Shown: in pieces, positions 43,557 to 51,777 of the stretch
Position numbering within the stretch: position 1 is the stretch's first letter
Layout of the letters: each line of letters begins with the position of its first letter
NCBI GenBank assembly: GCA_963822595.1
Contig: CAWGIG010000005.1
Span: 310,001-374,000, forward strand
Direction: 5' to 3'
DNA length: 64,000 nt
Source of the DNA: CAVRUH01 sp963822595
Lineage (GTDB): Bacteria > Chlamydiota > Chlamydiia > Chlamydiales > Waddliaceae
Program-made: the position numbers and the translations under genes
The notes under the pieces: generated by a model
What the model was told of the DNA's origin: nothing
The model's database searches: none
Seen by the model: only the letters and a program-made list of their open reading frames with translations

Positions 43557-45005
43557 TTAGAGGATCTCCTTCATTTTTTTAATCGCGTTTCCCAATTCAT
43601 CAGTAAGTGATTGCATCTCATGAATCGATTGTGATATTTTTTTTGCAAAATATGCTGCTTCTTCTGGATTCTCAAAGGGAATACTCATCTCCTTCCAAGC
43701 TTCGAGAAATTTGTCGGTATGATGCTCAATGCGGAGGATACGTCCTAACTTATACAGGGGTAAGCTGGTTTTAAGTCCTGTTGCCATATCTTTGAGGTCG
43801 ACCTGTTTCGAGGCCAATTCTTGTTCTCCAACAACAGCAACAAAGCGAGCTTTAATCTGATTTGCATATTGCATCGATTTGTTGAGTTTGCGTCCTGTGA
43901 AATCCATCTCGATTGGGAGATGTTGTTCGCGGAGCTCATGAGTCAATTTAAAACAAACATCCTTAGCCTCATCGCCCATCGGAATAAAATACAAAATGGG
44001 GCTGTGAGGTTGCGGAAGAGTCACATTTTGTTTGAGCATAACTTGAATGATTCTTTCAATCCCCGTGGCAAATCCTGAGGAGGGGACTTGCGGTCCTCCC
44101 AGCATCTCGATGAGCCCATCATACCTGCCGCCACCCCCGACGCTGTTCTGCGCGCCCAGCTCTCCGGAAACAACTTCAAAAACGGTACGGTTGTAATAAT
44201 CGAGTCCACGAACAATCATCGGGTCGATCACATAGGGAATTGCAAGCTGATCTAAACACTTGAGCACTTTTGCAAAGTGATCCTTATCTTCCGTGCTCAA
44301 GAAATCTAGGATATTCGGAGCCCCCGCAACGATCTCCTTGTCGCGAGGATCTTTAGAGTCCAAGACTCTCAAGGGATTAACTGTGACGCGGTTTTTGCTA
44401 TCTTCAGACAGTTCGTTTGAGAAGGGAAGAAGGTAGCTTATGAGGGCATCTCTGAAGGCTTTGCGGCTTTCTTTGCTGCCTAGGGAACTTACGCGGACGC
44501 TAAGATCTTGCAGTCCTAGTCTTTTGTAGATTGTATGGACTAAGTCGATGAGTTCGGCATCTTGTTCGGGAGCGTCGGTTCCAATGGCTTCGACACCGAA
44601 TTGGTGGTGCTGTCTGTAGCGACCGGCTTGCTGTCTTTCGTAGCGGAACATAGGTCCGATGTAGAAGAGTTTTTGGATAGGAGATTCGTGGTGCAAGTGG
44701 TGTTCGATGTAGGCTCTCGCTACTGAGGCAGTTCCTTCGGGTCTTAAGGCAATATGTCTATCTCCTCTGTCGGTGAAGGTGTACATTTCCTTTGAAACAA
44801 TATCGGTGGATTCGCCGACGCCTCGCTGAAAAAGTTCGGTGTATTCGAGGATAGGGGTGCGTATTTCTCTAAAACCGTATTCGTAGGCGGTTTCTCTTAA
44901 AATATCTTCTACATAGTTCCATAGGTGTGAAGAGCGCCATTCTTCGTTGGGAACATTTGGAAGAATATCAAAAACTCCCGGGAGTGCCTTTTTATTCATG
45001 ATCAT
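43557..45005 (-). CDS. hisS: Histidine–tRNA ligase
   Basis: A 482-residue class II synthetase. The start is either M1 (45005) or M3 (MNKKALPGVFDILP), the latter matching the family better. Motif 1 region YGFREIRTPILEYTELFQRGVGE; motif 2 LRPEGTASVARAYIEHHLHH and RYERQQAGRYRQHHQFGVEAIG; the His-specific signature DYYNRTVFEVVSG and GGGGRYDGLIEMLGG; motif 3 GFATGIERIIQVML. A C-terminal anticodon domain follows, then a ~70-residue tail extending beyond the usual end with a helical segment. First gene of the operon with aspS and trmL. Confidence 0.95.
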   Translation of the reverse strand: MIMNKKALPGVFDILPNVPNEEWRSSHLWNYVEDILRETAYEYGFREIRTPILEYTELFQRGVGESTDIVSKEMYTFTDRGDRHIALRPEGTASVARAYIEHHLHHESPIQKLFYIGPMFRYERQQAGRYRQHHQFGVEAIGTDAPEQDAELIDLVHTIYKRLGLQDLSVRVSSLGSKESRKAFRDALISYLLPFSNELSEDSKNRVTVNPLRVLDSKDPRDKEIVAGAPNILDFLSTEDKDHFAKVLKCLDQLAIPYVIDPMIVRGLDYYNRTVFEVVSGELGAQNSVGGGGRYDGLIEMLGGPQVPSSGFATGIERIIQVMLKQNVTLPQPHSPILYFIPMGDEAKDVCFKLTHELREQHLPIEMDFTGRKLNKSMQYANQIKARFVAVVGEQELASKQVDLKDMATGLKTSLPLYKLGRILRIEHHTDKFLEAWKEMSIPFENPEEAAYFAKKISQSIHEMQSLTDELGNAIKKMKEIL

Positions 45006-45028
45006 CCTTATATTGTGATGGGTAGATC

Positions 45029-45057
45029 ATTATAATTCCCCGGCGAATTTGGTACAA
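45029..45057 (-). promoter_or_regulatory. Promoter of the hisS–aspS–trmL operon
   Basis: On the reverse strand TTGTAC (45052–45057), a 17-base spacer and a perfect TATAAT (45029–45034), 24 bases before the hisS start. The spacing and hexamers fit sigma-70/sigma-66. Confidence 0.65.
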
Positions 45058-45121
45058 TAGCAGAGGTGGTTTTGGATGAATGGATTAAGCTCAAATACAA
45101 AAAATAACAGGATAAGCAGGA

Positions 45122-45921
45122 TCAAGCATGATAAGTAGGATAAGAGAGGAATATGAATCTTTCAATATTAGCTTTAAGGCCCTTCTTCGTTATATTTTTT
45201 TTATTATTCTCTTCGTCACCATCAAATTGTAATTCATCAATCATTTTATTCAAAATTGTTCTTAAGTGTTCCAAAACAAGAATTTTTTGATCAATATTTA
45301 AGAGAACATTATTTATTTTTTTTCTCTTATATATCCATTTATAAGATTTCTTATTATCGAAAAATCACTAGAGATTGAAGAGATTCGAGTTTTTTTATAT
45401 AACGCACTATCAGGAATAAAAAGACAGAGTAATGTTAAAAATGATTGTTGCTGTATAGGAGTAGCATCGACTTCGTCATAAGCTGATACAATACTATCTA
45501 TTAAACGTTCGGATTCTTTTAACTCAGTTATGGTTAAAACATTTTTATTATTAATACCAACAAACTGTTTCTTTATTATTTCGATAATTTTAGGATTGTA
45601 ACCATTTTTTTTGTAGTCATTATATGATATCCTCTGTAAAATTACTTTTTTACCATCTAGAAAAGAGCTGATTTTACGAAACTCCCACTGGGCTAGACTA
45701 TTTCTGTTAACATAAAAGGATTCATTATTTTTATTTTCGAAATGAATTTTTTGTGCATAACCAATTATTGAGAGCACGTATCCAACTAAAGCGGAATAGC
45801 TCCTAATACCTTTATATTTTTGTTCTACACCGCTGAAGTCAGTCGGTATCTGGTAGTTATGGAGATACAATCTATTACTAAACCATCCTGGGGATACACA
45901 ATGATTATTAACTGAATCCAT
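45122..45921 (-). pseudogene. 'NSLAQWEF' family member 1, frameshifted at a T8 run
   Basis: The open frame 45313–45921 gives 202 residues: NRLYLHNYQIP, GIRSYSALVGYVLSIIGYAQKI, the block YVNRNSLAQWEFRKISSFLDGKK, and YNDYKKNGYNPKIIEIIKKQF. All match the two sister genes. If one base is removed from the T8 run at 45316–45323, the frame continues through LLNIDQKILVLEHLRTILNKMIDE, the C-terminal block shared with the sisters, down to a TGA at 45122. So the real gene is longer and either sequence-damaged or switched by slippage. The final residues come from a degraded GGATAA repeat. Role unknown. Confidence 0.65.
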
Positions 45922-45925
45922 AAGT

Positions 45926-46708
45926 TTACTTCTGACTGCTCCATAACCCTTGTTTATCTATGTAAACATCGATGGAGTATTGAAGGTTTTGTTTCATTTG
46001 TTTTCTCTTCAGATCATTAATGCTCTTGTCCTCATCAATTTTTTTTATAAAAACCGCGTTTAAGTGTTTTAAAACGAGAATTTTTTCATTATTATTAAGA
46101 GCAGGGGTACTCACTTCAGGCTTAGCATCAGGCTCAATAAAAATAGGCTTATATACATGTGGTTTTATTGTAAGTTGTACTCTATCTATATAACGAAAGA
46201 CATACATTAATATACATTTGTTTACCTTAATGCAGTCGTACAATAGTGAAATAACTTCACTTTCATTATCAATTTTTCTGCAAGCTTCTATAATTGTTTT
46301 GAATGAATCATCAAATTGTTTTATTGTTTCAAGGTTTAATATTTGCCTATTAAATTGATTCTTTATGGCTCTAATAATTTCACGATCGTAACCATTTTTT
46401 TTGTAGTCGTCATATATTTCAGGCATTGTTTTTCCAGAAAGGGGTTTACTATCAAGGAAATAGCTGATGTTTCGAAACTCCCATTGGGCCAGACTATTGC
46501 TGTTAACATAAAAACTTTTTCCATCACTAAATTTAATTTTTACTGCAAAACCAATGATTGAGAGTAGATTTCCTATTCTATCGGAATAGCATCGAACGCC
46601 AAGACATTTTAATTCTTGTTTATTCGCATCTAGCGGTATCCCTGGTATCTCAAGATACAACCTATTGCTAAATCTGCCAAAGGACTGACCATAAAGAGCT
46701 GCTGCCAT
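45926..46708 (-). CDS. 'NSLAQWEF' family member 2
   Basis: A 260-residue, intact member of a three-gene family. Blocks in order: GRFSNRLYLEIPGIP, GVRCYSDRIGNLLSIIGFAVKIKF, FYVNSNSLAQWEFRNISYFLDSK, YDDYKKNGYDREIIRAIKNQF, and near the end ILVLKHLNAVFIKKIDEDKS. It is helical, without membrane segments, signal peptide or known catalytic motif. The NSLAQWEF tryptophan block and the YKKxGY block are the strongest signatures. It ends 4 bp before member 1. A lineage-specific effector or regulator family is possible; I do not recognise it. Confidence 0.65.
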   Translation of the reverse strand: MAAALYGQSFGRFSNRLYLEIPGIPLDANKQELKCLGVRCYSDRIGNLLSIIGFAVKIKFSDGKSFYVNSNSLAQWEFRNISYFLDSKPLSGKTMPEIYDDYKKNGYDREIIRAIKNQFNRQILNLETIKQFDDSFKTIIEACRKIDNESEVISLLYDCIKVNKCILMYVFRYIDRVQLTIKPHVYKPIFIEPDAKPEVSTPALNNNEKILVLKHLNAVFIKKIDEDKSINDLKRKQMKQNLQYSIDVYIDKQGLWSSQK

Positions 46709-46831
46709 AAAATAATCTCCTAATTTAAGGCTAAATTATAACAATTATTATATTATTTGTCTAGTTTTTCCGATTGCAAAATAAATTTTATTCTGTTATT
46801 CTTTTGTTAATTTTTATTGAAAATTGGAATT

Positions 46832-48082
46832 ATGACAAACATCACTTATGTTGACAGATTTGATTATTCTGATAAATCATCCTGGCTTAAAGTATCAGAT
46901 GCATGTTTAACTCCCCTAAGAATCGCATTGAATGGAAATCACTTCAATTCTCAAAAAGAACCGGTTCTGGACTCTAAAATTTACCGCCTGGCTATTCGAA
47001 TTTTCGCCGGATTGGGCGCTCTTATTATTTTCCCCATAACTTTAATTTCACTCGCTGTCAAATGGTTGAATCGGCGCGAATGGCAAAATAAGGATATCGA
47101 GCGACAACCCCAAGCGGCAGAACCCTATGAAGATATCGAAGATCCCTTAAAAAAAGAATTAGCTTGCGTCCATCACGTGGATAATAAATTAGGGTCTCCT
47201 AAACCGGGTTCCTGGAGAGCCTATGGTAAGAACCAATTAGGGGAAGAAAACCAAACCTTTGAAAAATTTCTCCAATTACATAACGCTGGAGAACCGGATA
47301 ACAAACCTCTAGTGGTCCAACGTATCGGGTTTTTCAACCTATTGGAATTAAAAATTATCGATATCACTACTGACTTCTTAAGAGTTTTTCACCAGATCCC
47401 CATCATCGTGGCAGCTGATGACATGACAATGGCTCAACTGAAAGAGAGGAAGCTACAATCCTTGGAAAGATATAACGTTGACGAAACTCAGGGGTACTAT
47501 CAACAATGTATCCAAGAATTGAATGGAACTTTTCCCCGCCAGAACGGTCAATACGATGGGAATTTAGTCATTGATATGATCTTCCGATTGATCACGCCTA
47601 ACTTACGAAAGATTCATGACAAATGCAGGGTAATTGCCTTTACTAACGAAGATCTCTATGTAGAGGGATTGAATTTTGTTTTCGGTTGTGCCTCCTTAAA
47701 TGGAGCAGAAGGGATCTGGTCTAATCACAGGTTGGGTAATCCGAACAAAGGTCCCAAGGAATTTGAAAAATGTCTTTTACGCATGATGAAAATCTCGGCA
47801 CATGAGTTTGGGCATATGCGTGGTTTTGATCATTGTACTGACTATGAATGTAATATTGGCGGGTACATGAGCCGGGACGAACTGGATGAACGTCCCTTAA
47901 TCTATTGTTTGCAAGATACAGCCAAGCTCTGCAGCTTGGCGAAAACGAGTCTCTTGGACTACAACACAAATTTATTAGAATTTTTCGAGAAGTTTAATAA
48001 AACTTACAAGTTACAATGTGACTTTTCAAAAGAAATCAAAACTTTAAAAGGCCGGATTTCAGTTTTAGAGAAGACTGTTTGA
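46832..48082 (+). CDS. Membrane-anchored archaemetzincin-like zinc protease
   Basis: I start at ATG 46832 (MTNITYVDRFDY), 416 residues, rather than a TTG 15 bases upstream. A membrane helix at about 54–77 (AIRIFAGLGALIIFPITLISLAVKWL) is followed by a soluble domain. FTNEDLYVEGLNFVFGCAS and the metal site HEFGHMRGFDHCTDYEC (His324, His328, His334) match the archaemetzincin HExxHxxGxxHCx4C signature. Two variations: the residue two after the last Cys is Ile instead of Met, and the later C…C pair is spaced CLQDTAKLC rather than CxxC. Archaemetzincins are rare in bacteria. It is flanked by reverse-strand NSLAQWEF genes. Substrate unknown. Confidence 0.72.
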   Translation: MTNITYVDRFDYSDKSSWLKVSDACLTPLRIALNGNHFNSQKEPVLDSKIYRLAIRIFAGLGALIIFPITLISLAVKWLNRREWQNKDIERQPQAAEPYEDIEDPLKKELACVHHVDNKLGSPKPGSWRAYGKNQLGEENQTFEKFLQLHNAGEPDNKPLVVQRIGFFNLLELKIIDITTDFLRVFHQIPIIVAADDMTMAQLKERKLQSLERYNVDETQGYYQQCIQELNGTFPRQNGQYDGNLVIDMIFRLITPNLRKIHDKCRVIAFTNEDLYVEGLNFVFGCASLNGAEGIWSNHRLGNPNKGPKEFEKCLLRMMKISAHEFGHMRGFDHCTDYECNIGGYMSRDELDERPLIYCLQDTAKLCSLAKTSLLDYNTNLLEFFEKFNKTYKLQCDFSKEIKTLKGRISVLEKTV

Positions 48083-48102
48083 TTAACTGTTGTCTACGGT
48101 TT

Positions 48103-48846
48103 TTACTTCCAATCTAAATTCTGTATTAATCTTTTAAAGTAATCTTCTACTAATTTCTTTGTTTTATCATCACTATTTTCCATCAAAACTGTGCTTAAGT
48201 GTTTAAAAACGAGGGTTTTTTCATTTTTATTAATAGGTCTTTTAAGTTTATCTTCTAATTGCTTTATATAACTATCTGTACTAAACGCCATTTCTAGAAC
48301 ATCACCGCCGTTCGCCAAGGAATTGCGCAATGGAGGAAGAGCCAGTGCATCCAGTTCCGTACAAGTTTCTAAAACTTCTTTAATTGAAGCACCAATGTTG
48401 TTTACTGTTTCAATATTTAAGACTTTATTGCTGAATTGATTCCTTATTGCTTCGATAATTTTAGGGTCGTAACCCTTTTTTTTATATGTTGTATATGTGG
48501 CGCGCGCGAGGACTATTGCCTCGTCCTCTTCTTCATCTGAACTAGTATTCAGGTGTTTACTATCTAGGTAAGAAGAGATTTTTCGAAACTCCCATTGGGC
48601 CAAACTATTCATATTTATATAAGTTTTACCATTACCCAAATCAATCTGTTCAATCTTTTTTGAAAGTTTTGAGAGTATCCAACCTATAACTTTAGAATAG
48701 CTTCGAATGCCGTAATCGCTACCGTCAATCGGTTTTTCAGTTACTCCCAGATACAACCTATTACCAAACAAACTTTCATATATAAAATGCTTATTAACGG
48801 GTGAATGAATGGGTGATGAGTGTAAATTGTTAGGGCCGATGTCCAT
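48103..48846 (-). CDS. 'NSLAQWEF' family member 3
   Basis: A 247-residue, intact protein: NRLYLGVTEKPIDGSDYGIRSYSKVIGWILSKL, YINMNSLAQWEFRKISSYLDSK, an acidic insert SSDEEEDEA, YTTYKKKGYDPKIIEAIRNQF and the C-terminal NEKTLVFKHLSTVLME. It aligns end to end with members 1 and 2. It is convergent with the archaemetzincin gene, 20 bp apart. The Asp/Glu insert between the W-block and YKK block is unique to this copy. No known family. Confidence 0.65.
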   Translation of the reverse strand: MDIGPNNLHSSPIHSPVNKHFIYESLFGNRLYLGVTEKPIDGSDYGIRSYSKVIGWILSKLSKKIEQIDLGNGKTYINMNSLAQWEFRKISSYLDSKHLNTSSDEEEDEAIVLARATYTTYKKKGYDPKIIEAIRNQFSNKVLNIETVNNIGASIKEVLETCTELDALALPPLRNSLANGGDVLEMAFSTDSYIKQLEDKLKRPINKNEKTLVFKHLSTVLMENSDDKTKKLVEDYFKRLIQNLDWK

Positions 48847-48979
48847 AAAAGCTCCTATTTATTTACTATATTATCCCATTTACTCTATTAATTTATCAAC
48901 TATTTTTTATAGTGGGTGGTTATGCTTTTATTTTGAAAATTTATCGAAAATAACCTTGGTGTCCAAATGAAGGGGGCTT

Positions 48980-49125
48980 GGGTGATAATGGAGCCCATTT
49001 CAAATCTCTTGCATTTTTTTCTTTAACCTTTAATAATCGCGGCGATGTTTAAAAAATCTAGCAACACAAGGTTGAAGCATGCGTATTACCGTAGAGATAA
49101 GTTTATATCATTTTCACTGAAAATT
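48980..49125 (+). pseudogene. Truncated duplicate of the MTH1187/YkoF-like gene and its leader
   Basis: This stretch matches 49650–49793 base for base at most positions (GGGTGATAATGGAGCCCATT against GGAATAATGGCGCCGATT; AACACAAGGTTGAAGCATGC against AACACAAGGTTAAAGCATGC). From ATG 49079 it reads MRITVEISLYHFH and stops, whereas the intact gene at 49748 continues. It is thus a 5'-only copy. The two copies flank csaA as direct repeats. The region from here to 49282 shows no other gene I can support. Confidence 0.75.
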
Positions 49126-49282
49126 GAACACTTTATCCACATTTATCCGGGATTGATCCTGTTAACTTTTTTGAATATTGCATTTTGTCTGAAGAATTTT
49201 AAACCTATAAAAGTACCTGTGTTTGCCGCATTTACTCTATCGGCTTACCTTTACTTTTTTCAAAATTAACAAGGAAAATTTT

Positions 49283-49615
49283 ATGATAAACATCGATGAT
49301 TTTAACAAGGTTGAAATTCGTGTCGGAACGGTTGTTGCGGTGGAAGAATTCCCTGATGCCCGCAAACCTGCTCTAAAAGTATTTCTCGATTTTGGACCTG
49401 TCATTGGCCAGAAGAAAACTTCAGCACAAATTACTCATCTTTATAACATGGATAACCTTATCGGTAAGCAGGTTTTGGCTGTTGTAAATTTCCCCCCAAG
49501 ACAGGTGGGGAAATTTATGTCTGAAGTCCTCATCTTGGGACTATCGAACGAAAAGGATGAAATAGTACTCGTTTCTCCTGACGTGCCCGTCTCCAACGGT
49601 CAAAAACTTCATTAA
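49283..49615 (+). CDS. csaA: CsaA-type tRNA-binding (EMAP/OB) protein
   Basis: A 110-residue protein starting MINIDDFNKVEIRVGTVVAVEEFPDARKPALKVFLDFG; the ATG has an AAGGAAAA site. This is the CsaA OB-fold: VEIRVGTVV…FPDARKPALK, KKTSAQITHLY, GKQVLAVVNFPPRQVGKFMSEVLILG and VSPDVPVSNGQKLH. CsaA dimers bind tRNA and have been described as secretion-related chaperones. The upstream in-frame extension to 49223 lies in degraded DNA and is not part of the protein. A clear terminator follows at 49625–49649. Confidence 0.92.
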   Translation: MINIDDFNKVEIRVGTVVAVEEFPDARKPALKVFLDFGPVIGQKKTSAQITHLYNMDNLIGKQVLAVVNFPPRQVGKFMSEVLILGLSNEKDEIVLVSPDVPVSNGQKLH

Positions 49616-49624
49616 AAAGTAAAT

Positions 49625-49649
49625 AGCCCGGGTTTATACCCGGGCTTTT
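49625..49649 (+). terminator. Rho-independent terminator after csaA
   Basis: AGCCCGGG (49625–49632) pairs with CCCGGGCT (49639–49646) around a 6-base loop (TTTATA), with a short T-run. It lies 9 bp after the csaA stop. A similar GCCGGGTTTATGCACGGGCT lies at about 50018–50038, across the FHA gene's stop. Confidence 0.8.
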
Positions 49650-49747
49650 GGAATAATGGCGCCGATTTCAAATTTCTTGCAATTTTTCATTTAACATTTA
49701 ATAATCACTGCCGTGGTAAAAAAAATCTAACAACACAAGGTTAAAGC

Positions 49748-50008
49748 ATGCGTATTACAGTAGAAATAAGTTTATATCCGTTTACCGAAAATTATGTATC
49801 AGTTATTAGAGACTTTATCAACCGCTTAAAGGCAAATAAAGATCTGGTCATAGTCACAAACGCAACCAGCACGCAAATTGTTGGTGAACATTCCCATGTC
49901 TTTGAAGTACTTTCAAAAGAAACAGCCATCACGTTTTCATCGGGACAATCTGTTTTCGCCATGAAAATTATAGGTTTCGAAAGAGATATTCAAAAAAGTC
50001 CTAAATAA
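49748..50008 (+). CDS. MTH1187/YkoF-like thiamine-binding family protein
   Basis: An 86-residue protein: MRITVEISLYPFTENYVSVIRDFINRLKANKDLVIVTNATSTQIVGEHSHVFEVLSKE. The opening 'VEISLYP…Y…I..FI..L' and 'T.ATSTQ..GE…V…L' match the MTH1187/YkoF fold, members of which bind thiamine or related pyrimidines. It has a truncated duplicate upstream of csaA. Convergent with the FHA gene, 17 bp apart. The ligand is not provable from sequence. Confidence 0.72.
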   Translation: MRITVEISLYPFTENYVSVIRDFINRLKANKDLVIVTNATSTQIVGEHSHVFEVLSKETAITFSSGQSVFAMKIIGFERDIQKSPK

Positions 50009-50025
50009 CATTAAGATAGCCGGGT

Positions 50026-51624
50026 TTATGCACGGGCTTCGGGGAGGACGGCTTGCTCGGATTCGGCCACGTCGCCTTCGAGCTCATGCACCATTTCGGC
50101 GTGGCCCTGATTGTCTGCAGCTTCATACTCTTCGAGCAACTCTTGCATTTGCTTATGGAAGTCCGGCACATAACCGGCATTGTGCTCTTCTAAGAGGGCT
50201 GTGATTTTTTGACTGATCTTTTCAAGATTCTGCTTTCTAGTCTCATTAATCTTCTGAAGCTTCCCCTGAATCGTAATCGTACTTGTCCCGTTTTCTATCT
50301 CGGCAATTTCTTCGATTTTATTTTTGTCCACAAGGTGACTGTTAATCACAATGCCATCATCATTAAAACGGATATAAGCAATCATAAATTGCATTCCCGG
50401 CGCAAAGGACTCAAGGGCTTTATGGGCTTCAACGGCGGTTTCAATTCCCTTAGAGGAAAATAAAACAATACTCGGAAACTGAGAAAGTAGCTCTAAATCC
50501 TGCTGGAATAAGAGCGTTTCATAGTTTTTTGCAGGATTCGCACTAAAATAGATCGCCTGCTCAAGAAGCGATTCCCCAAAAGGAAAATAACGCGGCGCAT
50601 TGTAAATATAATTCTCAGCTCCATGCTTCAATCCCGATAATCCCTTGGGGGGTGTAAATCCCCAGCGATTCTTTTTTCCCGCTAAGGACGTCAATGTCAT
50701 CAAAGACCCTTGTTTCACAAGTCGCGAAATTTCCTCCCCGTTATTCCCTGCAAGGGGATTAGGGTTGGCCAAAAGTCGGTTCAACGTCTTGAGATCCGAA
50801 ATCTTCCGTATTTCCATCGATTTTGAATCAATGACTATTGCCTTTTTATGGATGATCCACTGGAAAAGATTCGGTGCAGGTTGAGCAATCACCAAGAATT
50901 GGGTCATATCGCCATTCGTATAAACTCTCAGCAAATAGGGGTAATTATTGAATTGTCCTTGGCTGTTCAAAACGGCTTGCGGATGAAGATCCGGCGATAC
51001 AACCCTGTTAATATTCGAATTTAAGAAATCAGGGTCCGACCAATTCTGTTTATTCGGAGTGATATGGTTAATTTGAGAAGAGGCCAGGGCCATCGCAATG
51101 TCCGCAATTCCCGCAGCCACTTTTTTCTCTTCCTGGCTGTTTTTACCGCTTTCTCGGAAATAGAATCCGCTGGCCATAATGGTGCAAAGGGTCATTAATG
51201 CAAAAAAACAGGTCGCAACCAGCTTCCAATTCTTACTTAAGGGAATGGTTTCGTCCAAGGAAGTCTCTTGATTTTCTTCGTGCCAGGGATCTTGCTCTTC
51301 GGCGGTGTCTTCGATGACATTTGCTACAGTCATAGCTTTTGGCTGGACTACTTTCTTTTCCGTGACGAATCGAATGATTTGCTTTCCTATTTGGATTTCA
51401 TCGTTGAACTGGAGAGTTTTTTTACCAAAAGGGAGTCCATTGACCGTCGCGAAGGGGTCATTAGCGATATTTATAAGGAGAAAGCGGTCGCCGGTTTCTT
51501 CGATTTTTAAATGAACGGGATAGATGGAGGGATCCTCGAGGCGTAAATCAACCTCGCCGGAACCGATTATAACGACATTTTTGTCGAAAATCTCTGTTTC
51601 CCCATGGATTTCTAAACGTATCAT
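50026..51624 (-). CDS. FHA-domain membrane protein
   Basis: A 532-residue protein. Residues ~1–90 form an FHA domain (LRLEDPSIYPVHLKIEETGDRFLLINIANDPFATVNGLPFGKKTLQFNDEIQIGKQIIRF), though the usual GR…SR…H core is weak. One membrane helix lies at about 132–156 (WKLVATCFFALMTLCTIMASGFYF), then a ~370-residue extracytoplasmic region and a charged coiled-coil C-terminus. This topology (cytoplasmic FHA, single helix, large outer domain) resembles the T3SS inner-ring protein SctD/CdsD, but I see no clear BON repeats. Other chlamydial FHA proteins exist. Convergent with the small MTH1187-like gene. Confidence 0.65.
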   Translation of the reverse strand: MIRLEIHGETEIFDKNVVIIGSGEVDLRLEDPSIYPVHLKIEETGDRFLLINIANDPFATVNGLPFGKKTLQFNDEIQIGKQIIRFVTEKKVVQPKAMTVANVIEDTAEEQDPWHEENQETSLDETIPLSKNWKLVATCFFALMTLCTIMASGFYFRESGKNSQEEKKVAAGIADIAMALASSQINHITPNKQNWSDPDFLNSNINRVVSPDLHPQAVLNSQGQFNNYPYLLRVYTNGDMTQFLVIAQPAPNLFQWIIHKKAIVIDSKSMEIRKISDLKTLNRLLANPNPLAGNNGEEISRLVKQGSLMTLTSLAGKKNRWGFTPPKGLSGLKHGAENYIYNAPRYFPFGESLLEQAIYFSANPAKNYETLLFQQDLELLSQFPSIVLFSSKGIETAVEAHKALESFAPGMQFMIAYIRFNDDGIVINSHLVDKNKIEEIAEIENGTSTITIQGKLQKINETRKQNLEKISQKITALLEEHNAGYVPDFHKQMQELLEEYEAADNQGHAEMVHELEGDVAESEQAVLPEARA

Positions 51625-51713
51625 TTATAGTACCGAAATGGAAAATTTGTAACCTTGGCTGTATATAGCATTAAATTGTGAGAGAGTCAATAAAAATATC
51701 GTAAAAATCGTTC

Positions 51714-51742
51714 TTGAATCCAACACGATATTTTGGTATAAT
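51714..51742 (+). promoter_or_regulatory. Promoter of uhpC
   Basis: TTGAAT (51714–51719), a 17-base spacer and a perfect TATAAT (51737–51742), 35 bp before the uhpC ATG. Among the clearest promoters in the window. Confidence 0.7.
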
Positions 51743-51777
51743 GTAGGTTTGTTATAATAAACATTCTAATTATTAAT

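Noticed and set aside
46817..46831. TTG start for the archaemetzincin gene
   Set aside because: The ATG at 46832 is in frame 15 bases later and more likely; the TTG has no ribosome site.
49223..49282. Upstream extension of csaA
   Set aside because: The extra residues (MPHLLYRLTFTFFKINKEN) are unlike CsaA and lie in degraded duplicate DNA; the internal ATG at 49283 has a ribosome site.
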